DNA of 37,790 nucleotides from NCBI GenBank assembly GCA_039029135.1, contig JBCCGT010000038.1:1-37790 (forward strand). The letters run 5' to 3'. A program made the translations under genes and the position numbers. Positions 32,864 through 37,790 of this stretch are shown in pieces. How positions within the stretch are numbered: position 1 is the stretch's first letter; each line of letters begins with the position of its first letter. The notes under the pieces are model-generated. The model worked only from the letters and a program-made list of their open reading frames with translations, was not told the DNA's origin and did not search any database. The DNA is from JALZVT01 sp039029135. Lineage in GTDB: Bacteria > Pseudomonadota > Gammaproteobacteria > Pseudomonadales > Azotimanducaceae.

Positions 32864-35200
32864 ATGATGACATCTTTTTTGCCTAATTGGCGTGAGCGCG
32901 CCCTCCACCTCGGCCTGCTCGGTCTGCTGCTGCTCGCAGGCTACGCCGACCCGCTGCGCGCGGAGCCGCCGGTGCTCAAGGTCGATCGGGTAACCCTGAG
33001 TCCGCCGGGCATGGGCAGCGCCAGTTTCACCCGCGTCGACTTTCGCCGCACCTACGCCAGCCCGCCGCTGGTGTTTGTGATGACCCGCGCCGGCAACCCC
33101 GATCCCACCCGCATCCGCATCACCAACGTCACGACCACGGGCTTTGATGCCGAAGCGTTCGAGGCCACGAGCGCGAACGGACAGCACGGCGCGCTCGACT
33201 TCGACTATGTGGCGATCCTGCCGGGCCAGTACACGCTTGGCGATGGCACGCTAATGGAGGCGGGACTGACTAGCACCACCGCCTTCCAGTCCCGCCTGCT
33301 GGGGGGCTCGAGCTGGGACCGGCTGACCTTCGCGAGCACCTTCGGCGCGACGCCGGCCGTGCTGATGGAGATACAGGGAAGCGCCAACGCAACGCTGGTG
33401 CCAGGCACCAACCCGACGCCCTGGCTGACCGTCGCGACCAACAACCTGGATGCCAGCGGCGCCGATTTTGCGCTCGACCGCGCCGAGGTCACCACCGGCA
33501 GCATCGCCGCGGCGGAGTCTGTGGCCTATCTGGCCATCGACCGCGGCGTCAGCAACGCGCTGACCGACGCGCTGGGCGCGAGCGTGCGCATGACGTCGCT
33601 GGCGAGCAGCGACAGCATAACCGGCTGGGGGACGTGCCAGAACATCGCCTTCGGCACGACCCTGACCACGCCGATCGCGCTGGCCACCAAGGCGTCGCGC
33701 GACGGCATCGACGGCGGCTGGCTGCGACGCTGCGCGCTGAGCACCAGCACGGTGGGACTGGTCATCGACGAGGACACGGCGACAGACACCGAGCGCAGCC
33801 ACACGACAGAGGAGGCGAGCGTCATCGCCTTCGACCGCGCCTTCGACGGCGCGCTGCCGGCGGGCGCGCTAGAGGCGGACAGCGCGACAGTGAACGCGGT
33901 GTCGCCCGGTTCTGCCAACTTCACGCAGGTGCTGTTTGCGAATGCCTTCAGCGCCCCGCCGCTGATCTTCAGCCTGGTGACGGAAGGGGACCTGAATCCG
34001 GCGACGCTGCGACTGCGCAACGTCACCACAAACGGTTTCCAGATCGCCGCGGTCGAGCCCACCAACAGCCCCGGCGCCCACCCGTCGATCACCGTGGATT
34101 ACATCGCCGTGCTGCCGGGCGCACACACGCTGGAGGACGGCACGCGCTTCGAGGCGCAGAGCATCGCGACCAGCCTGTTCCAGGCCAGCAGCGGTTCAAC
34201 GGGTTGGGAGGCCGCGAGCTTCCTGCACAGCTACGCCACGCCGCCTGCCGTGGTCGCACAGATCCAGTCGCTCGCCAACGAGCCTGGGCTGGATCCCAGT
34301 ACCGTGTCCGTACCCTTCTTGGCAGTCGCCATCGATAACCTGACAGCCGCCGGCGCCAGCGTCGCGCTGGAGCGCGCCGAGGCGACGCCCGGATCCGTCA
34401 GCGTGCCGGAGACCATCGGCCTGTTTGCGTTCCAGGCCGCGATCCACGGTCAGCTGACCGACCTGACGGACGGCCTGATCGAGTACGACGCGCGCGTGCA
34501 TGCCAACGGCTACAGCGGCTTCGACAACGGCTGTTTTAGCCTGCCCTATACCGCGCCGTTCGGAGCCGCGCCGCTGGCCGTCGCGCAGGCCACGACGCGC
34601 AACGGTGGCAATGGCGGCTGGGCGCGCCGCTGCGGCAACGGCGCGAGCGCTCTGCAGGCGCACCACGACGAAGACCAGACGAGCGACAGCGAGCGCAGTC
34701 ACATCGCAGAGGACGTGGCCGTTGTCGCCTTCGAAGGTGCGTTCGAGTGGAGCCCGCTGATCGCCAACATCGTCGTGACCGCGACCTCGAACGCGCTGAT
34801 CGACGGCGTCAGCGTGGCGAACCCCAAGTCGATCCCCGGCGCGGATGTCGAATATCGCATCGGCGTCGTGAACACGGGACGCGGACTGTCGGATTCCGAT
34901 TCGGTGATCGTCACCGACGCGGTGCCGGCGGACACCGTGTTCTATGCGGGCACCAGCGGCGATGGCAGCGACGCCGTGACGTTCAGCGAAGGCTCGCCGG
35001 CATCGACGCTTGCGTTCGACGGCAGCGCCGATCTGTTCTTCTCCAGCGACGGCGGCGCGACCTATACCTATGTGCCAACGGCCGGCTTCGACCCCAACGT
35101 CACCCACTTTCAGGCGCGGCTCCGCGGCGCGTTCGCGGCCAGCACCGTCAGCGGCGGCGACCCCAGCTTCGAACTGCGCTATCGAGTCCGACTCGAATAA
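32864..35200 (+). CDS. Secreted protein with two ~290-residue tandem repeats and a DUF11-like end
   Basis: The 778-aa product begins with a Sec signal (hydrophobic LHLGLLGLLLLAGYA, LRA cleavage near residue 33). Two internal repeats follow, encoded at about 32,980-33,845 and 33,880-34,750; each has a segment FxxAFxxPPLxFxxxxxGxxxPxxxRxRNVTTxGF, then D(F/Y)xAxLPGxxTLxDGT, then GGW.RRC (33,717 and 34,617) and an acidic DExxxxDxERSHxxE block (33,766 and 34,669), the last suggesting a metal site. The tail (about 34,760-35,197) looks like a DUF11-type beta domain. It is probably surface-attached or secreted. I do not recognise a function; the repeat pattern is like lectin-type modules. The ATG at 32864 is the likely start. 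Confidence 0.7.
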   Translation: MMTSFLPNWRERALHLGLLGLLLLAGYADPLRAEPPVLKVDRVTLSPPGMGSASFTRVDFRRTYASPPLVFVMTRAGNPDPTRIRITNVTTTGFDAEAFEATSANGQHGALDFDYVAILPGQYTLGDGTLMEAGLTSTTAFQSRLLGGSSWDRLTFASTFGATPAVLMEIQGSANATLVPGTNPTPWLTVATNNLDASGADFALDRAEVTTGSIAAAESVAYLAIDRGVSNALTDALGASVRMTSLASSDSITGWGTCQNIAFGTTLTTPIALATKASRDGIDGGWLRRCALSTSTVGLVIDEDTATDTERSHTTEEASVIAFDRAFDGALPAGALEADSATVNAVSPGSANFTQVLFANAFSAPPLIFSLVTEGDLNPATLRLRNVTTNGFQIAAVEPTNSPGAHPSITVDYIAVLPGAHTLEDGTRFEAQSIATSLFQASSGSTGWEAASFLHSYATPPAVVAQIQSLANEPGLDPSTVSVPFLAVAIDNLTAAGASVALERAEATPGSVSVPETIGLFAFQAAIHGQLTDLTDGLIEYDARVHANGYSGFDNGCFSLPYTAPFGAAPLAVAQATTRNGGNGGWARRCGNGASALQAHHDEDQTSDSERSHIAEDVAVVAFEGAFEWSPLIANIVVTATSNALIDGVSVANPKSIPGADVEYRIGVVNTGRGLSDSDSVIVTDAVPADTVFYAGTSGDGSDAVTFSEGSPASTLAFDGSADLFFSSDGGATYTYVPTAGFDPNVTHFQARLRGAFAASTVSGGDPSFELRYRVRLE

Positions 35201-35225
35201 CTGGCAGCATATACAGCGTATGAGA

Positions 35226-35429
35226 ATCCGCGAAAGCGGAACCGGGGCCGAGCGCGGAGGCGTCAACATAGGCGCTGCATGCTGAAATAGACTGCAGCAT
35301 TCCGCGAAGCGGAACGCGAACGCGGAGGCGTTCGCCTCGGCGCTATGCGCCGAAAACAATGAGCGTCTGGCATTCCGCGAGAGCGGAAGCGAACGCGGAG
35401 GCGTTCGCCCCCAGCGCTACGCGCTGGGG
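35226..35429. repeat. Three tandem 73-bp units of stacked hairpins
   Basis: Three copies with a 73-bp period begin at about 35227, 35300 and 35373. Each starts with a TTCCGC/GCGGAA hairpin whose loops are GAAA, GAA and GAGA. Units 2 and 3 then carry GCGAACGC-GGAG-GCGTTCGC (35316-35335 and 35389-35408) and a third hairpin: TCGGCGC-TAT-GCGCCGA (35337-35353) and CCCCAGCGC-TAC-GCGCTGGGG (35409-35429). Unit 1 keeps the first hairpin but is degenerate after it. The stems vary in sequence but stay paired. The last hairpin ends 6 nt before the ATG of the crotonase gene and its 3' arm is the only Shine-Dalgarno-like GGGG. Confidence 0.8.
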
Positions 35430-35435
35430 ACTAAA

Positions 35436-36215
35436 ATGACCGATGTTGTACTAACCGAACGCCGCGACGGCCTCGCCATCGTTACGCTGAACCGACCGGA
35501 CGCTCTAAACGCCCTGTCGCTGGAACTGCGCAATGCGCTGGTGCGTACCTTCTCCGAACTGGCCACGGACTCGACCTGCGAAGTCATCGTGCTCACCGGC
35601 GCCGGACGCGCGTTCACGGTCGGGCTGGATCTGAAGGAGCTGGGCGGCGGTCAGGCCAGCGCCTCAGCGGCAGAGGGCGATCTCAGCGATGCGATGCTCG
35701 CAACGCCCCAACCCATCATCGGCGCCGTCAACGGCTACGCCATCACCGGCGGCTTCGAAATCGCGCTGTTGTGTGACTTTCTGATCGCAACGCCCGAGGC
35801 ACGCTTCGCCGACACCCATGGTCGCGTCGGGGTCGTGCCCGGCTGGGGGCTGTCGCAGCGCCTGCCGCGATTGATCGGCATCAATCGCGCGAAGGAGCTG
35901 TCGCTGACGGGCAACTTTCTCGACGCGGAACAGGCGCTCGACTGGGGGCTGGTCAATCGCATCGTGCCGGCCGACAAGCTGCTGCCAACCTGCATCGATC
36001 TCGCGGGCGACATCATGAGCACCGAGCGCGAGACCCGCGACGAAATCAAGCGAATCATGGACGCCGGCTGGGACGCGACGCTCGGCGACGGGCTGACGCT
36101 GGAGCGCGACGCGAGTCGGGCCCACGCCCGCCGCGAGGGATCCGCCCGCGCGGACAAGGTGGCCGAGCGCCGAGCCGCGATTCAGGCGCGCGGCCGAGCG
36201 CAGAGCCAGGACTAG
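35436..36215 (+). CDS. Enoyl-CoA hydratase/isomerase family (crotonase) protein
   Basis: This 259-aa protein has the crotonase fold with TLNRPDALNALSLELR, the first oxyanion-hole segment TVGLDLKEL (62-69) and GYAITGGFEIALLCDFLIA (100-118). Of the two hydratase glutamates, E108 (GGFE) is kept, but the second position, normally the Glu of the G-x-P-E strand, is His128 (FADTH). The following strand reads GRVGVVPGWGLSQRLPRLIG. A simple hydratase is therefore doubtful, and isomerase, hydrolase or other crotonase activity is possible. The ATG at 35436 lies 6 nt after a long hairpin. The C-terminus is Arg/Ala-rich. Confidence 0.85.
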   Translation: MTDVVLTERRDGLAIVTLNRPDALNALSLELRNALVRTFSELATDSTCEVIVLTGAGRAFTVGLDLKELGGGQASASAAEGDLSDAMLATPQPIIGAVNGYAITGGFEIALLCDFLIATPEARFADTHGRVGVVPGWGLSQRLPRLIGINRAKELSLTGNFLDAEQALDWGLVNRIVPADKLLPTCIDLAGDIMSTERETRDEIKRIMDAGWDATLGDGLTLERDASRAHARREGSARADKVAERRAAIQARGRAQSQD

Positions 36216-36235
36216 TCGCCTAGGCACGGGCTCTG

Positions 36236-36835
36236 GTGGCCGACATCAAGGTCATCCTGATCGGCGGCACCTCCCATGTCGGCAAGTCCACGCTGGGCCG
36301 AAAACTGGCGGAAGAGTTAGGGTGGGATTTCCTCTCCACCGATCAGCTCGCCCGGCATCCCGGCCGACCGTGGAGGGCCGGCGACCTTCAACTCCCAGAT
36401 GACGTGATCGCACACTACGCCGATCTGACCGTGCCAGAGCTGACGGACGCCGTGCTGCAGCACTATCGGCGCAACGTCTGGCCCATCGTTCAGGCGACGG
36501 TCAACGCTCGACTGCAAAACCCATTCGATAGCGCCATGGTGATCGAAGGTTCTGCAGTTCTGCCCCAGCAGGCATCTGCCGCGCAGCACTCACGAATCGA
36601 CGCGGTTTGGCTGACGGCGTCCGACCATGTCATCGAGGAGCGCATCAAGCGAAACAGCGCGTACACGGAAATGACCTCCGCGCGACGCGCCCTGGTCGAC
36701 GCATTCCTACAGCGAACGCTCGAATTTGCCGGCGTACTCGAAGCATCATTGGCAAAGACGAACCAAAGGCAGCTCGACGCTACCGCGGACGATGCGTTCG
36801 ACACGCTTCTGTCGCTCGCCGGCCCGAATCGCTGA
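36236..36835 (+). CDS. P-loop kinase-like protein
   Basis: This 199-aa protein starts with ADIKVILIGGTSHVGKSTLGRKLAEELGWDFLSTDQLARHPG; G11-x4-G-K17-S18-T19 is a Walker A loop, and the strand-loop-DQLARHP is like the acceptor-side helix of nucleotide/sugar kinases and zeta-toxin-type P-loop kinases. A predicted Walker B-like strand (VWLTASD) is at about 124-130. The start is a GTG at 36236, 20 bp after the crotonase stop, so it is likely in the same transcript. The substrate is unknown. It is shorter than 2-phosphoglycerate kinases. Confidence 0.75.
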   Translation: MADIKVILIGGTSHVGKSTLGRKLAEELGWDFLSTDQLARHPGRPWRAGDLQLPDDVIAHYADLTVPELTDAVLQHYRRNVWPIVQATVNARLQNPFDSAMVIEGSAVLPQQASAAQHSRIDAVWLTASDHVIEERIKRNSAYTEMTSARRALVDAFLQRTLEFAGVLEASLAKTNQRQLDATADDAFDTLLSLAGPNR

Positions 36836-36945
36836 TCGGCGACCAGGCGGCAGCTTCCGCCGCCGTGCGATAAGCAATCAGCTCTTTTGCGAGCCACTGC
36901 AAGAACAACTAGATTCGCATCGATGTCGATCTATGGGCGCACCAC

Positions 36946-37689
36946 ATGACCACGTTGACGGTGTATGACGAACATGCGGACTTCTACGTTGGTTTCATCG
37001 ACGGAGTGCGCGATACGCCCGCGTTTCAGGTCAGCATAGACGCGATCTTCGAAGAGTTAGGCAACGTTCGAGATCTGAACGTCTGCGATCTGGCGTGTGG
37101 CGAAGGATTCCTGTCTCGATTGCTCGCGCAACGCGGCGCCAGAGTGCACGGCTACGATGCCTCTAGAGAGCTGGTCGAAACAGCAAGACAACGATCAGGC
37201 GACGCCATTCAGTTCGAAGTAGGCGACGCGCAGCACTTGCCAGGTGTTGAAGATGACAGGTTCGACATCGTCATCTGCCACATGGCGATCATGGACATAC
37301 CCGACATCGATGCGCTGTTTAGAACGGTTCGACGCGTCTTGCGGTCCGGCGGCCGCTTCTTCCTGACCGTACTTCACCCTTGCTTCGAGACGCCATTCGA
37401 CGACTCGACGGGAGGACTGGTGGAACAAGACGAGAACCAAAACTTCGTCGCGTGCCGCGTCATGCGCTACACAGACGAGGGCCTGTGGCATTCCGGCGGC
37501 ACCGGCGTTCGCGGCCACATGGGCGCCTTTCATCGCATGCTGTCGACGTACATCAACAGTCTGACCGCGGCCGGACATCAGATCACCAAGCTGCTCGAAC
37601 CCATGCTGCCCACGAACCACTACGAAGACTTGAACGACCAGTGGGCGATGAAGATTCCGAGGCGCCTGACGATCTGCACCAGCGTCTAG
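36946..37689 (+). CDS. Class I SAM-dependent methyltransferase
   Basis: This 247-aa enzyme has motif I VCDLACGEGFLSRLLAQRGARVHGYDAS (about 46-73), the acidic motif II position in YDAS, and DDRFDIVICHMAIMDIPDI followed by RVLRSGGRFFLTVLHPCFETPF, the motif IV/V block of methyltransferase-11/25 proteins. Small-molecule methylation is the usual role; the substrate is unknown. The ATG at 36946 is 110 bp after the kinase gene, and codon usage there is a little less GC-biased than in the metabolic genes. Confidence 0.88.
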   Translation: MTTLTVYDEHADFYVGFIDGVRDTPAFQVSIDAIFEELGNVRDLNVCDLACGEGFLSRLLAQRGARVHGYDASRELVETARQRSGDAIQFEVGDAQHLPGVEDDRFDIVICHMAIMDIPDIDALFRTVRRVLRSGGRFFLTVLHPCFETPFDDSTGGLVEQDENQNFVACRVMRYTDEGLWHSGGTGVRGHMGAFHRMLSTYINSLTAAGHQITKLLEPMLPTNHYEDLNDQWAMKIPRRLTICTSV

Positions 37690-37708
37690 CGCGGGATGTA
37701 GCGCAGAA

Positions 37709-37747
37709 TGGGGTCAGAGTCGCGACACTGACCCCAGACTCTGACCC
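37709..37747. repeat. REP-like palindrome
   Basis: TGGGGTCAG (37709-37717) pairs with CTGACCCCA (37728-37736), and GGGTCAGAGT (37711-37720) can alternatively pair with ACTCTGACCC (37738-37747), giving two competing hairpins, 20 bp after the methyltransferase stop. GGGTCAGA-type palindromes of this shape occur as dispersed REP elements mobilised by RAYT (Y1) transposases in gammaproteobacteria; that link is from memory. It could also end transcription of the preceding gene. Confidence 0.55.
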
Positions 37748-37790
37748 ACGCCCATCTGTTGGACAACCAAAAAACAGACACAACGCGAAA

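Noticed and set aside
35226..35429. CRISPR-like tandem repeat
   Set aside because: Repeat units are adjacent with a 73-bp period, there are no unique spacers and no cas genes; repeats fold internally.

Overview
The window looks like chromosomal DNA of a GC-rich, probably marine-type gammaproteobacterium. That assignment is inferred from gene content (TRAP transporter with TatT, Mla/RND lipid-transport genes, many acyl-CoA dehydrogenases, an IorAB-type molybdenum hydroxylase, PAS-GGDEF-EAL signalling); there is no rRNA or other marker gene. No tRNA, rRNA or CRISPR array was seen.

Layout. 1-~2,000 is a visibly lower-GC accessory patch on the minus strand. The end of an IS3-family element (1-~140) has inserted into a Swt1-type HEPN gene that lies downstream of, and slightly overlaps, a DUF5343 gene; a one-TM protein of unknown function follows. 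2,190-8,185 holds a class I photolyase (-), an unrecognised 315-aa protein with ADP-ribosyltransferase-like motifs (+), a MAPEG protein (+) and a two-gene isoquinoline-1-oxidoreductase-like operon (+). 8,235-11,306 is a minus-strand operon of two acyl-CoA dehydrogenase subunits and a DUF523/DUF1722 protein. 11,433-19,391 carries a membrane-anchored aldo/keto reductase with C-terminal Fe-S cysteine clusters, a metallophosphoesterase, a third acyl-CoA dehydrogenase divergent from an amidohydrolase, a sodium/solute symporter, a small unknown protein and YjbQ. 19,438-22,983 encodes a large PAS/GGDEF/EAL protein whose 3' end overlaps the convergent next operon by 84 bp.

22,900-30,692 is one tightly packed minus-strand operon: TatT lipoprotein, TRAP DctP, DctQ and DctM, then MlaC, MlaA and an RND/MMPL transporter. 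Six of seven genes are joined by overlaps, and the DctP has Trp where carboxylate-binding DctPs usually have Arg. The genes together would span inner membrane, periplasm and outer membrane, so a lipid or other hydrophobic-molecule transport system is the best reading.

31,065-31,721 is a thioredoxin-fold/peroxiredoxin-like lipoprotein split by an in-frame TGA exactly where homologues have the first Cys of a CPFC motif. A good bacterial SECIS-like hairpin follows 20 nt later, so it is called a selenoprotein (U-P-F-C). 31,910-37,689 holds a CHAD-like protein, a secreted duplicated-domain protein, a 73-bp-period array of structured repeats leading directly into a crotonase-family gene, a P-loop kinase and a methyltransferase. 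The window ends in a REP-like palindrome.
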